A stretch of 64,000 nt of DNA from an uncultured Prevotellaceae bacterium (lineage in GTDB: Bacteria; Bacteroidota; Bacteroidia; Bacteroidales; Bacteroidaceae): the NCBI GenBank assembly GCA_900315095.1, contig OMXS01000003.1, forward strand, positions 1-64,000, given 5' to 3'. The translations under genes were made by a program, and so were the position numbers. Shown here one piece after another: positions 40,393 through 49,605 of the stretch. Within the stretch, counting starts at the first letter, position 1. Every line of letters starts with the position of its first letter. The notes beneath the pieces were generated by a model. That model was not told the origin of the DNA. It worked only from the letters and a program-made list of their open reading frames with translations, and did no database searches.

Positions 40393-41502
40393 TCAAAAGC
40401 TGAAAGATATCTCTTCGCGTTTTGTTCCGTCAACTTTGACAGTTGAGCCGAGTCTTTTTATGGTTAACTTTCGGTTCTTGAAGTCGACGATATTCATGTT
40501 TATGGTGAACGAGTGCGGCCCGTTTGCGGATTTTATAAGGTCGTTGAATTCGCTCCCTGTGCGGTATCCGCCGTATGCGACGAGCGAGAGGAGTTGACGA
40601 GGGTAGTCCTTTAGATGTTCCACCATGTCCCAGTGAGCATGCCCTCCGAAGTAGGCTATGAAGTTGTCGTGTGCCCCTTGGAAGTCGGTTGTCACCGTTA
40701 CTTTATCCAGATAGTTGGCATTCATGTATTCCTTTGCTTGCAGGTTCTCTCCTGTAAGGTATGCCTCCACGATGTCGGGGATAATAAGAGTGTTGTAAAC
40801 TCCTACGTAGTCGTAACAGTTCGGGTAGTCTTTTGCATAGATAGAGATGAAGTCATTGGTTGAGTTGATGTCTCGTTGTCCCACCATAGCATTGCCGAAC
40901 CCTTCATGAATCATTATTATTATGCCGTCGAAATCGTATGAGTCTTTAAGCGTCTGAATGAGCCAGTCTATCTGTTCCTGTGTAAGAATGGACGGCGACT
41001 CGCGCTCCTTCGGGCTGTAATGGTCAATTTGCCATTGGTCGATGCCTATAACCCTGAGGGAATACCCTGCTTTATAGAAGTCACGATGCCAGTAGTTGCA
41101 TGTCTTTGAGCCGAAGACTACGTTGTTGATGTCCTGCATGGGGTCGAGCATATGCGTGCGGAAATTGTTTTCCCCGCCGTCGTCGTATGCATCGTGGTTA
41201 CCGGGAATCATGAGGAATGGTTTGGTGCATCTTTTCAGCATGCTTTTCATCTCAGCCGTTGCGATGATGTCTCCCGAGAGGAGTCCGAAGGAGCAGTCGG
41301 TCATTTTAAGATATCCGCATGCTGGTTCAAGACTTCTGTCTGAGCCGTGTGTGTCTGATATATGGAGGAAAGCTATCTCGTCCTCGGCTATTAATATAGG
41401 TTCAATGTCGAGTGATTCCTCAACATCGAATGTCTCCAGATTGTTGCATGCGTATAATGGCGCAACAAATAGGATTAGTAGCAGATAGATATGTTTTTTC
41501 AT
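40393..41502 (-). CDS. Calcineurin-like metallophosphoesterase lipoprotein
   Basis: A 369-aa protein with a lipoprotein signal (LLILFVAPLYACNNL). Metallophosphoesterase motifs in order: FLHISDTHGSDRS (DxH), FGLLSGDII (GD), FLMIPGNHDAYDD (GNHD/E), IIMIHEGFGNAM, and AYFGGHAHWDMVEH (GHxH). Probably acts on a phosphodiester or phosphomonoester in the cell envelope. It is the last gene after licD in the polysaccharide region (31-nt gap), so may process a phosphorylated head group; inference. Confidence 0.87.
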   Translation of the reverse strand: MKKHIYLLLILFVAPLYACNNLETFDVEESLDIEPILIAEDEIAFLHISDTHGSDRSLEPACGYLKMTDCSFGLLSGDIIATAEMKSMLKRCTKPFLMIPGNHDAYDDGGENNFRTHMLDPMQDINNVVFGSKTCNYWHRDFYKAGYSLRVIGIDQWQIDHYSPKERESPSILTQEQIDWLIQTLKDSYDFDGIIIMIHEGFGNAMVGQRDINSTNDFISIYAKDYPNCYDYVGVYNTLIIPDIVEAYLTGENLQAKEYMNANYLDKVTVTTDFQGAHDNFIAYFGGHAHWDMVEHLKDYPRQLLSLVAYGGYRTGSEFNDLIKSANGPHSFTINMNIVDFKNRKLTIKRLGSTVKVDGTKREEISFSF

Positions 41503-41533
41503 TATTAATTATCAATTGTCGATTATCAATTAT

Positions 41534-42328
41534 TTAGTATTTCCCAAAGTCTATTTTTGTCAGATGTTTCAGTTTGCGTTCCTCTTCTGGGGGCAGTTGC
41601 ATGTAGTTCCCGAATGTTGTTGTGAGGTATGAATCGTACTCGGCGGGCACGGGAAGCATGGTGTCTTCAAACTCTACTCGCTTTGGAGTGCCAAACACCT
41701 CGCGCCGGAAGATGCACTTCTTGAAACGTTTCGACTCGTAGAAACTGGCAATGTATGCAGTATTCTTGTCGTTATATAGTTCCGACTGCCATTCGAAGAA
41801 TCTTCTAATAAAGCCGATGTTCTGCGGGAATGCCGATGCCATAAAGAGCTTCTTCTTCCACCCAGCACTCTTGTATGTACGTTTACTCATTAGATAGCAC
41901 ACTCGATACTTGGCGCATGCATATTGCCAGAACTGTAGCAAACGATTGCTGGACGTGTTGTCCATTTTAAACACATCAACGAAGATGCCCCTTTGTCGTT
42001 CGTCCTTGACGTATGCCTCGCGCTCGCCGAAGCATGTGCCTATGAGTTTTATCTTAGTGTAGTTGAGTGGCCAGTCTTTCAGTCCTTCCTGCACATAGTA
42101 TTTCTCGGGGTCGAGTTGCTCTCGGCATACCTTAATGAAACGCTCGTAGTTGTCGAAGGTCATCATTATGTCAAGGTCATCGTCCCAAGGGATGAACCCT
42201 TTGTGTCTTATTGCCCCGATGGCGGAGCCGCCATTGAGGTAGTAGTCTATGTTGTTTCGACGGCAGATGTCGTCGATGTCCTTCATTATCTGCATTATCA
42301 CCAGTTGCAGGTGCCTAAGTTCTGTCAT
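41534..42328 (-). CDS. LicD-family phosphotransferase
   Basis: LicD-family proteins transfer phosphorylcholine or similar phospho-groups to surface glycans. This 264-aa protein has the signatures NIDYYLNGGSAIGAIRHKGF and IPWDDDLDIMMTFDNYERF, the nucleotidyltransferase-fold GS...DDDxD motif. The C-terminal part TMLPVPAEYDSYLTTTFGNY also fits the family. In one direction with the glycosyltransferases of the polysaccharide operon. Confidence 0.92.
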   Translation of the reverse strand: MTELRHLQLVIMQIMKDIDDICRRNNIDYYLNGGSAIGAIRHKGFIPWDDDLDIMMTFDNYERFIKVCREQLDPEKYYVQEGLKDWPLNYTKIKLIGTCFGEREAYVKDERQRGIFVDVFKMDNTSSNRLLQFWQYACAKYRVCYLMSKRTYKSAGWKKKLFMASAFPQNIGFIRRFFEWQSELYNDKNTAYIASFYESKRFKKCIFRREVFGTPKRVEFEDTMLPVPAEYDSYLTTTFGNYMQLPPEEERKLKHLTKIDFGKY

Positions 42329-42354
42329 ATTGTTTAACTTTGAGTTTCTAACTC

Positions 42355-43224
42355 CTAACTCTTAACTCCCTTTATTCCGTCCCTTATTCCTCGCGCTATG
42401 TTCTTGATATATGCAAGTCGGTCGGGACCTCCGATGACATAGTAACCAATCTTGAGTACATACTTCACGCCGTTTTTCCTTAGCCATCGGCGCGGCACAT
42501 ATTTCTTTCGCAGCAACCATATGAAGTTACGGTACTGATAGTACATGCGGTAGGGTGGTGTGATGTGTATAGAGCGCTTGCCCACGGTTTTCGACCCTAT
42601 GCCTAGTATGTGGTTCATCTGTATGTCGTAGTCGTAGAAAAATCTTGCACCTACCTTGTCAGCGGCACGCCAGCACCATTCGCAATCCACAGCATCGATG
42701 AATAGTTGTTCCCACATCATTCCCACCTCGTCGAACATCTTGAGATTTATAAGCGACATGGAACTCATCGTGTGTATCACTTCAAGGAAGCGGTGGTCGT
42801 CGATGTTGAGGCTCCTTATCTGCGCGATGCTGTAAGAAATGGTCTTATTCGTGAAATGATTGATTCCTATCGGAGCCACCGCACCTACCTTTATACCTTC
42901 TTTGTCGAGGCATTGCCACGATGTGAGCAAGCGGCTTACGGTATCCTTTTCTGGCATCGTGTCCTGGTCGATGAACAAGATGAAGTCGAAGCCTGCCTCC
43001 TTAAAGTGGTGTATTCCTACGTTCTGCGCTTTTGCTATGCCGTAATTACCGCCCAACGAGATGTATTCTACATTTGCCTTTCCTTCGAACATGGTTTCTG
43101 CGGTGCCATTGTCAGAATTGTCAATGGCGCAGATGGCATCCACCTGTGGCAATAGTAGTTCCACCACATTCCGTGTTCTCGCTACATCAGGGTTATACAA
43201 TACAAGAATTGCTCCTATCTTCAT
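42355..43224 (-). CDS. Family 2 glycosyltransferase (rhamnosyltransferase-like)
   Basis: The start is set at the Met of MKIGAILVLYNPDVARTRNV; an upstream Met would be encoded by a simple-sequence repeat (gaacattgaac) in the intergenic space. GT-A signatures: LVLYNPD, VDAICAIDNSDNG, GIAKAQNVGIHHFKEAGFDF, FILFIDQDTMPEKD (DxD-like), and the C-terminal YYQYRNFIWLLRKKYVP, typical of rhamnosyltransferases of the RfbF/WbbL-like group. 289 aa. Confidence 0.9.
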   Translation of the reverse strand: MKIGAILVLYNPDVARTRNVVELLLPQVDAICAIDNSDNGTAETMFEGKANVEYISLGGNYGIAKAQNVGIHHFKEAGFDFILFIDQDTMPEKDTVSRLLTSWQCLDKEGIKVGAVAPIGINHFTNKTISYSIAQIRSLNIDDHRFLEVIHTMSSMSLINLKMFDEVGMMWEQLFIDAVDCEWCWRAADKVGARFFYDYDIQMNHILGIGSKTVGKRSIHITPPYRMYYQYRNFIWLLRKKYVPRRWLRKNGVKYVLKIGYYVIGGPDRLAYIKNIARGIRDGIKGVKS

Positions 43225-43262
43225 TGAACTTTGAACATTGAACATTGAACTTTGAACATTCT
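43225..43262. repeat. Simple heptamer repeat (gaacatt/gaacttt)
   Basis: Five units in a row between two glycosyltransferase genes. It creates an artificial N-terminal extension of the downstream frame. Confidence 0.7.
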
Positions 43263-43269
43263 TTCACTC

Positions 43270-44121
43270 CTAATTCCTAACTCCATCCCAAATTCCTTTT
43301 GCCATATATTTCCAGCACTTGCATCCATCCTTCACCAGGAAAGGAAAGTAGCAAAACCTGAGGGTCTGTTTAATTCCCATACGCAATTTCCAGTCACCTG
43401 GCACATACGAACGGCGCAGTAGCCATTGGTAGTTGCGGTACTGGTAATAGTAGCGGAACGGGGCAGAGATGCTGACGTTTATCTTTCCGAAATGCAGTTC
43501 GCCGCGTCCCACCTTATGGTTTATGGAGAGCGCCTTTGTTGTTCCGCATTCGTAGCCCATTGCATTTGCTCGCCAGCACCAGTCGAAGTCTACATAGTCG
43601 ATGAACATCCGTGAGTTGTTCACGCCCACTTTCTCTATAGCCTCGCGGCTCATGCAACTGCCCGAGGATATTATCTCGCGGCGATGCGTGAAGCGCTCGT
43701 TGCTGTTGTCAGGATGGAATACGCTCTGATACGCCTCGTTCGTCTCCTTGTTTATTATTGTAGGTCCGAGCAGGGCCAGTTTCATGTGCGTCTTTGATAT
43801 GTCGGCAAACTCCTCGGCAATCTTTTCGGGGTAATCGGGTGCGAGACGACTGTCCTGATCGATGAACACCACAAACTGGGTGTTGTTGTTTTTCAATGCC
43901 TCCGCAATGCCCTTGTTCTGTGCTTCAGCAATACCAAGATTCTCGTTGCTCGCAATATATTTGAACCTTGAGAACATACTGCTTTCGCATGATGGACTGC
44001 TGGAATTGTCAACCACCACACCGTCGTATCGCTCAGAAAGCATCTGTGCGTGCTTGATGTCTTCTTCAATAGGGTTATAGAAGACCATCACGATGAATAT
44101 GTTGGACGAGACGGTGTTCAT
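43270..44121 (-). CDS. Family 2 glycosyltransferase (rhamnosyltransferase-like)
   Basis: A 283-aa paralogue of the neighbour at 42355-43224: FIVMVFYNPIEEDIKHA, GVVVDNSSSPSCES, NLGIAEAQNKGIAEAL, FVVFIDQDSRLAPDYPE (DxD-like), FIDYVDFDWCWRANAMGYEC and YYQYRNYQWLLRRSYVPGDW. The start overlaps the end of the Wzz-Wzy gene by 4 nt (ATGA), indicating translational coupling. Acceptor and donor unknown. Confidence 0.9.
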   Translation of the reverse strand: MNTVSSNIFIVMVFYNPIEEDIKHAQMLSERYDGVVVDNSSSPSCESSMFSRFKYIASNENLGIAEAQNKGIAEALKNNNTQFVVFIDQDSRLAPDYPEKIAEEFADISKTHMKLALLGPTIINKETNEAYQSVFHPDNSNERFTHRREIISSGSCMSREAIEKVGVNNSRMFIDYVDFDWCWRANAMGYECGTTKALSINHKVGRGELHFGKINVSISAPFRYYYQYRNYQWLLRRSYVPGDWKLRMGIKQTLRFCYFPFLVKDGCKCWKYMAKGIWDGVRN

Positions 44122-46268
44122 GCAGGCTTGAATTTCATGTTAAGTCTTAGCGTCTGCTGCTGTATGAGCATGGTGAACAGCGCAAACTGCATCACCATAA
44201 CGATGTTCATGAAGATGTTCTCCTGGAAGAACTGCAGCACTAGTACATAGACAAAATATGTGTAAATGCAGCGGCAGATGCCGTTGCCGTTCTTATACAT
44301 GCGGTAAAGGAATCCCGTGACTGTGCCGTAAAGCATGGCAAAGAACGCCACTCCGCGATATGAGAAGTCCTGGAAGAATGGTTGGAAGATGGTGTAAACG
44401 TTAGTTGGCAGCGGCACATATACGAAGTCCTGAGTCTTGATATTTATCTCGAAGTTGCCGAATCCCCATTGATTGAGCAACAGGTAAGGCACTTGGAAGG
44501 TGTGTGAGCCCACCTGTGTAGTGATGTCCTGCGCCACTCTTCCGAAGGCAACAGATGGGGAAAGAATGTAAATGGCGAAGAAGTTGAGTAGTGTGCTGTC
44601 GTTGTTTTCCAAGGACGCAAGACTTCCTGAGCGAAGCACATTGATGATGAAGAAGAGCAGAATGACTGCAGCACCTGATAAACCGATGGTGCGCAGTTTG
44701 ATTCTCTTTTTCTGGTACATCACAAATAGGGTTACGAGGATGATGAAGAACAGCATTCCCTTCTCCATGATGGCAAAGGCACTCATGAATGTGGCGGCAA
44801 AGATGGTGGCGAGTTTCCATTTCGGAATCTTTGGATATTGCCACAGACCGCTCACGAGAAGCACTTGGTTCATGATGTATGAGTAACTAAGAAATCCGTG
44901 GCTCTCGTCGCCGAATACAGCCAGCAGACGTATGTTGTTGAGCATGTCGGCAGGGTCGAACATCGCCACTACCTGCAGAATCTCGTAGAGATAGAGTGGG
45001 GTGATAATCATAGATATGACATACATGGTGTTGAACGCAAGCATGCTGATGTCTATGTCCTTCGCCTTGGTCTCTGCGGTATTGCCCGAACTTGGCATGA
45101 GGTAGTAGGTTGCCACAGAACATACGATAAAGATAATGAGCCATGATGTAACGCATATATAAAACTGGTCACTCAAAGGATAGAGCAGGTCCTTCTGGAA
45201 CTGGAACATTACAATTATTGCAATCCATACCGCAAGTGTGATAACCCAAGGTGAGAAGGGGTCAAGCAGCGAGTTGAGGTTGTGCCTGAACTTATAAGTG
45301 CGTGACAATACCCACCACGTTGTGATGATGAAGGCTATGGTGAGAAGTGCTAAAACCCATATAATGGTGTTAGGAGAATAAGGTTTAACGGGTGTTGTCA
45401 CGTCTTTAAGAACCGTGAAAGGTTGCTGTACCGACTGCGCGCGAGCAAGGAAATGGTAGTATTGCTGGCAAGCGTAGTTATATCGACTGAAAGCGTCGCT
45501 CACTTCTTTTCTCAGATTGTCCAACTCCGTCTGTTGGCCAGCAAGGATAGCATCTTGGTTGGCGTCGGCATAGCTGGCATACTGGTCGAATGCCTCGTGA
45601 TAGCGTCTTCCTGTCTCTGCTCTTTGATTCAAGGCGTTTAGAGTCAGCTTGTCGGTAAACCTTTGCTTGTATGAAACCACCTGCTCGTGAAGATACTTAT
45701 GCACGGCCTCCACGATAACAACTGCTACTTCAGGGTCGTTGTCGGTTACCTGCAACATTACAGTCTGGTATTTTGCCGATACCTTATATTTAATGTTGTC
45801 GTTGATAACACCGTAGATGTATTCTTCTTCGTTCTCATCTCCGAGAAGATTTTCTATCAAGTGCAAAGCCTTGTTCCACCATGCTTCCTTATGGTTCTTT
45901 AGCAGATAGTGGTAATAATCGATGTTGCCGTAGGTTGGGATATGAGTCTTCGCTATGGCCTTATCAAATTCTGGTGCTTCGATGATTTGAGAGTAAATCT
46001 CTGGGTCGTTAATTCCCTTGTCTATAGAAGGGTCTTTAGGGAGCCATGCTGACATCGGGTCTTTACCCACAGAAATGTCCATCTCGGTGTTTTCATCCAC
46101 TATAGTTATCTCGGCAGCATATCTGTTTGGTGATGATATGCCTATGACAATAGCAACAACGACAGCCGCGGAGCATGCGATAGCGTATGCCCGCCAATGC
46201 TTGGCACATTGTATAACAATGTCCCAGAACTCGAATCCCTGGTTCTTGTTCTTCTGGCTGTCTTGCAT
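44118..46268 (-). CDS. Fused Wzz-like chain-length and Wzy-like polymerase protein
   Basis: A single 716-aa frame. Residues 1-325 are Wzz-like: cytoplasmic start, TM1 at about 29-48 (AIACSAAVVVAIVIGIS), a large periplasmic part with coiled coil (RRYHEAFDQYASYADANQDA), then the proline-rich VTTPVKPYSPNTIIWVLALL with TM2. Residues 335-716 have about ten membrane segments with the features of oligosaccharide repeat-unit polymerases, including LLAVFGDESHGFLSYSYIMN, MEKGMLFFIILVTLF and LPTNVYTIFQPFFQDFSYRG. Polymerase and chain-length control are normally separate proteins. The frame has no break at the junction. Another Wzz-like gene lies 7 nt upstream. Confidence 0.85.
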   Translation of the reverse strand: MQDSQKNKNQGFEFWDIVIQCAKHWRAYAIACSAAVVVAIVIGISSPNRYAAEITIVDENTEMDISVGKDPMSAWLPKDPSIDKGINDPEIYSQIIEAPEFDKAIAKTHIPTYGNIDYYHYLLKNHKEAWWNKALHLIENLLGDENEEEYIYGVINDNIKYKVSAKYQTVMLQVTDNDPEVAVVIVEAVHKYLHEQVVSYKQRFTDKLTLNALNQRAETGRRYHEAFDQYASYADANQDAILAGQQTELDNLRKEVSDAFSRYNYACQQYYHFLARAQSVQQPFTVLKDVTTPVKPYSPNTIIWVLALLTIAFIITTWWVLSRTYKFRHNLNSLLDPFSPWVITLAVWIAIIVMFQFQKDLLYPLSDQFYICVTSWLIIFIVCSVATYYLMPSSGNTAETKAKDIDISMLAFNTMYVISMIITPLYLYEILQVVAMFDPADMLNNIRLLAVFGDESHGFLSYSYIMNQVLLVSGLWQYPKIPKWKLATIFAATFMSAFAIMEKGMLFFIILVTLFVMYQKKRIKLRTIGLSGAAVILLFFIINVLRSGSLASLENNDSTLLNFFAIYILSPSVAFGRVAQDITTQVGSHTFQVPYLLLNQWGFGNFEINIKTQDFVYVPLPTNVYTIFQPFFQDFSYRGVAFFAMLYGTVTGFLYRMYKNGNGICRCIYTYFVYVLVLQFFQENIFMNIVMVMQFALFTMLIQQQTLRLNMKFKPA

Positions 46269-46275
46269 TATCTGC

Positions 46276-47352
46276 TTAGTCGATGTTCAGATGGATAATC
46301 TGCTTGTAGTTCTTTATTGCGAGATACGACATCCTTATGAATACGGCAAGGAACAATGCCGTTAGAAGGATGGTCAGTTTTGACTTGTTGCTGTGCTTGA
46401 AGGGCATCGTAGCCGATTGAATCACGGTGAAGGCTGGTGTGCGTTCCTGCAGTTTTGTGCGTGACAGTTGCAACTGACTTGCCACCTGTGTGTAGATGTT
46501 ATACTTCAACTGCATCTCGTTTTCGAGATCTTCCTGCTTCATGCGGAATGTAGCGAGTTGCAGGTCTTGGTTGGCATCGCTATATGAGGCATAGCGTTGG
46601 CGTGCCTTGTCGTAGTCTGTCTTGGCGTCTGTGAACAGCTTCTCCATGTATTTCACGTCATTGCGCGCCTTGTTGGTGCGGTATTGCGTGATGTAATACT
46701 GCAGTTTCTCTTTCGCCGAGTCGGCAAGGATGGTGGAGATGTATGGGTCTTGAGCCGTTGCGGAGATGGTGATTACCTTTGTTTTCTTGTCCACCGTGCA
46801 CTTGATGTTGCTGCCTATGTCGTTGGCAATGTCATACTGTTTTTTCGTCAGCCGCTTCGGGTTAATCTCTCCTTTTTTCGTTGGTACGCTGTCGTTGCCC
46901 GACTTCAGAAGGCTTGAGGCGCAACTCTTCATAAGGTTGAAGGGGTAGAGCATCCACGAAACCTTTTGCTTGGTGTCGAGATAGTCGTAGTAGCTGGTGT
47001 TAATCTCACCGTTCAGCGACTTCACCTTAGTACTGAACATGCTAACCTGGAAGTCCTTCGAGCTCATCAGGTCGGGGTAAATCTCCGGGTAGATGGCATC
47101 GTAACCGCCACCCATCTCAAGGTTCACTCCCACCATTGAAGCAAGAGAGGAAATGCCAGACGTAAGATTATTGCCTGATGACGACTCCGGTGCCAGCGTC
47201 ACGCTTGAAGTATAGATGCGTGGAATGGTGAAGGCATAGACAATGGAAATGATTCCGAAAACGATGCACCATATCATGAGCGTTTTCTTGTCGTCTTTAG
47301 CCAGTTTCAACAGAGCTAAGAGATCAACCTCTATTCTTTTCTTCTCGTTCAT
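46276..47352 (-). CDS. Wzz-like polysaccharide chain-length/co-polymerase protein
   Basis: A 358-aa protein: short cytoplasmic N-terminus, TM1 (LMIWCIVFGIISIVYAFTIP), periplasmic region with IYTSSVTLAPESSSGNNLTS and a long coiled coil (DAKTDYDKARQRYASYSDAN), ending with TPAFTVIQSATMPFKHSNKS and TM2. No Wzc-type tyrosine-kinase domain or Tyr-rich tail, so it is of the Wzz rather than Wzc class. Coupled in the operon with a glycosyltransferase upstream and the Wzz-Wzy fusion downstream; gaps are under 15 nt. Confidence 0.9.
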   Translation of the reverse strand: MNEKKRIEVDLLALLKLAKDDKKTLMIWCIVFGIISIVYAFTIPRIYTSSVTLAPESSSGNNLTSGISSLASMVGVNLEMGGGYDAIYPEIYPDLMSSKDFQVSMFSTKVKSLNGEINTSYYDYLDTKQKVSWMLYPFNLMKSCASSLLKSGNDSVPTKKGEINPKRLTKKQYDIANDIGSNIKCTVDKKTKVITISATAQDPYISTILADSAKEKLQYYITQYRTNKARNDVKYMEKLFTDAKTDYDKARQRYASYSDANQDLQLATFRMKQEDLENEMQLKYNIYTQVASQLQLSRTKLQERTPAFTVIQSATMPFKHSNKSKLTILLTALFLAVFIRMSYLAIKNYKQIIHLNID

Positions 47353-47361
47353 GTCCTGTTT

Positions 47362-48201
47362 TTATTTAAGGGTAAGTGTTTTATATTTGTATTTCAGTTT
47401 ATAGTATAAGAATTTCAGCGGCGAGCCATATCCAAGCGACGAAAGCATCTGGTAGCGCTTCTTGTTTGCTTGCCAAACACTCTGCAACTTGCCTAGTTTC
47501 TCCCATGCAATGCCATTTTTGCTGCTAATGGCGCCGAAGGTGTTGCCTCCGTGTTGCCGATAGAGAATGGTTTGTGTCATAAGTGCCTCTGCCTTGCCTC
47601 CGTTTCTTAGCACACATAGGGTAATCCACTCGTCGTGCATGTTGGCTAAAGGGGCGGGATAGACAACTGACCGTTTTGCTTTCTCGTTGAACATCATGGT
47701 ACATCCGGTGGTGAAGGGTGTCGCGGCACAGTCGGCGAAAGTGTGCAGAAACTGTGGATGAATGCCAGAGTAGTTGAAGAACGATGATGCTTTCATCTTT
47801 AAGTCCTTGTCAACCACTTGAAGGTCGGTGAACACAACTAGCGGTTTGTCGGGGTATGACTCCTCCAAGTTTGTCATATAAGCGCGAGTCTTCGCCACTT
47901 TTTCTGGCAACCATACATCATCTTGGTCGCATAACATGTAGTAGTCGGCATCTACGGAAAACATCATTTTGAAGAAGTTCTCCTTTGCTCCGTTGCCGCC
48001 GGGGAAGTCCATCACCACGATGTTGTCATGTGTTTCGGCGTATTTGTTGATGATTTCCTGAGTATGGTCTTTAGAACCATCGTCATGAATATAGAGAGTC
48101 CAGTCGCTGTCGGTCTGTGCCAACAGAGAATCTATTTGCTCGGCAACATATTGCTCGCCGTTGTAGGTTGCCATCAATATGGCAGTCTTTTTGTCGCTCA
48201 T
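47362..48201 (-). CDS. Family 2 glycosyltransferase
   Basis: A 279-aa GT-A enzyme: AILMATYNGEQYVAEQIDSL, WTLYIHDDGSKDHTQEI, YMLCDQDDVWLPEKV (the DQDD signature of rhamnosyltransferase-like GT2), and a C-terminal basic region. Lies between the flippase and Wzz genes in the polysaccharide operon. Confidence 0.92.
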   Translation of the reverse strand: MSDKKTAILMATYNGEQYVAEQIDSLLAQTDSDWTLYIHDDGSKDHTQEIINKYAETHDNIVVMDFPGGNGAKENFFKMMFSVDADYYMLCDQDDVWLPEKVAKTRAYMTNLEESYPDKPLVVFTDLQVVDKDLKMKASSFFNYSGIHPQFLHTFADCAATPFTTGCTMMFNEKAKRSVVYPAPLANMHDEWITLCVLRNGGKAEALMTQTILYRQHGGNTFGAISSKNGIAWEKLGKLQSVWQANKKRYQMLSSLGYGSPLKFLYYKLKYKYKTLTLK

Positions 48202-48217
48202 AGATGTTCTTTCTTAC

Positions 48218-49579
48218 TTATTCTTTCCAGATTCCTCTGGCTGTCTTGTTCATAATCTTACTGAATTGTATCTTGTTCACGATGAGTCCTGGTATATTCA
48301 CAAGTATCATCACAGCCACAATGCTATAAATGCTCTTATATATCGAGGTGCTCACTATTGCTAACGGTATGAAAAGCACAGCAGCGGCCACCGTCATTAT
48401 CATCTGAAGCCGTAACGCACCGAAACCATTGAGAAAATTAGAGTAACTCATGCTGTAAATAAGTACGTTCACGTAAACGGCAACCATTACCGTGAGGAGC
48501 AAAGGTATTTCAACCTTGTTTCCAACAGAAACCTCAATCCACAGATGATAGACAAAGCCTGAGGCAATGGTCATTATAATTGTGAGTGCTGTCAGCAACA
48601 CCATCATTATGTTAAGACGATGTTTTGAACGGCGTATCCAGTCGTAATCGTTGCGCTCGAAGGCATCCGTCGTTGCCGACCAATATGGGGTGCAGATGAT
48701 GGAGAACGCCAAAAGCACGATGGTGAAATAGCGGTAAACTATCTGGTAAGGCGTCACAAGTGCCGGCGTTAGCAACTTTGAGATGAGCAGGTTTGATGTC
48801 CAGAAGAGCAGAACACTAGCTATCTGAAGCAAGAAAAACTTCACCCCGAGATTGAACACTTCCTTTATTGTCTCAATATTGAACGCCTTATATGATGGTG
48901 CCAGTTCGCGGTATTTATAGAAAAATGTGTAAGGATAAGCCAAAAGATAAACCACGAGTGGTGACATCGTGTAGATTATTGCAATATGCATAAGCGAGTG
49001 ACTGCCACTTCGGTAAACCCAATATGTCAGCAGTAGCGCCAGCGTCTGGCCGCACGTCACCAGCAGGTTGTTTACAACGGGCAACTGCAATCCCATGTAG
49101 AAGTTGCCGATAAACTTGAAAATGAACGTGGAAGAGATAAAAAGCAACGCCACGATAATAACATTGTCGAGGTCGGTTATTATCGAATTGTCAACATTCA
49201 ATATGGAATAGACGTTGCAAATCTTTATCAGAAACACCAGCAGCAACGTCACGGGAATGATGATGAAGATGAGCATGAAGAAAGTGCTCGACACCATTTC
49301 GCGTGCCTTTTCCTTGTCGTCGTGGGCAAGATAAGTGGCAAGTTTGTTGCGCAGACCATTGCCAAGACCAATGTCAAACTGGTTGATCCATACCAGTATT
49401 GAACTGATGGTGAGCCACACACCGTTTTTATAATCGCCAAGACAATTCAGCGTGATGGGAACAAGTAGAAATTCGACAAGTCCAGACCAGCCCTTAACAA
49501 GGAAAGACAGAATGATGTTCTTTCTTATTAAGGAGGTACGCTTGCTGGAAATGCTTGTATCTTTTTCTTTCTCGTTCAT
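48218..49579 (-). CDS. wzx: Polysaccharide flippase (Wzx-like)
   Basis: A 453-aa protein with about 12-14 membrane segments of the MATE/MOP type, starting NIILSFLVKGWSGLVEFLLV and LTISSILVWINQFDIGLGNG-LRNKLATYLA. It would flip the lipid-linked repeat unit to the periplasm. Presence of this gene and the Wzy-like domain makes the locus a Wzx/Wzy-type pathway. Confidence 0.9.
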   Translation of the reverse strand: MNEKEKDTSISSKRTSLIRKNIILSFLVKGWSGLVEFLLVPITLNCLGDYKNGVWLTISSILVWINQFDIGLGNGLRNKLATYLAHDDKEKAREMVSSTFFMLIFIIIPVTLLLVFLIKICNVYSILNVDNSIITDLDNVIIVALLFISSTFIFKFIGNFYMGLQLPVVNNLLVTCGQTLALLLTYWVYRSGSHSLMHIAIIYTMSPLVVYLLAYPYTFFYKYRELAPSYKAFNIETIKEVFNLGVKFFLLQIASVLLFWTSNLLISKLLTPALVTPYQIVYRYFTIVLLAFSIICTPYWSATTDAFERNDYDWIRRSKHRLNIMMVLLTALTIIMTIASGFVYHLWIEVSVGNKVEIPLLLTVMVAVYVNVLIYSMSYSNFLNGFGALRLQMIMTVAAAVLFIPLAIVSTSIYKSIYSIVAVMILVNIPGLIVNKIQFSKIMNKTARGIWKE

Positions 49580-49605
49580 GTACCCTCTTCCTCTTTGCCT
49601 TATTC

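Noticed and set aside
41500-41533. attatcaattgtcgattatcaat repeat as terminator or att site
   Set aside because: Short A+T-rich repeat common between genes; no strong stem or partner copy supports a function.
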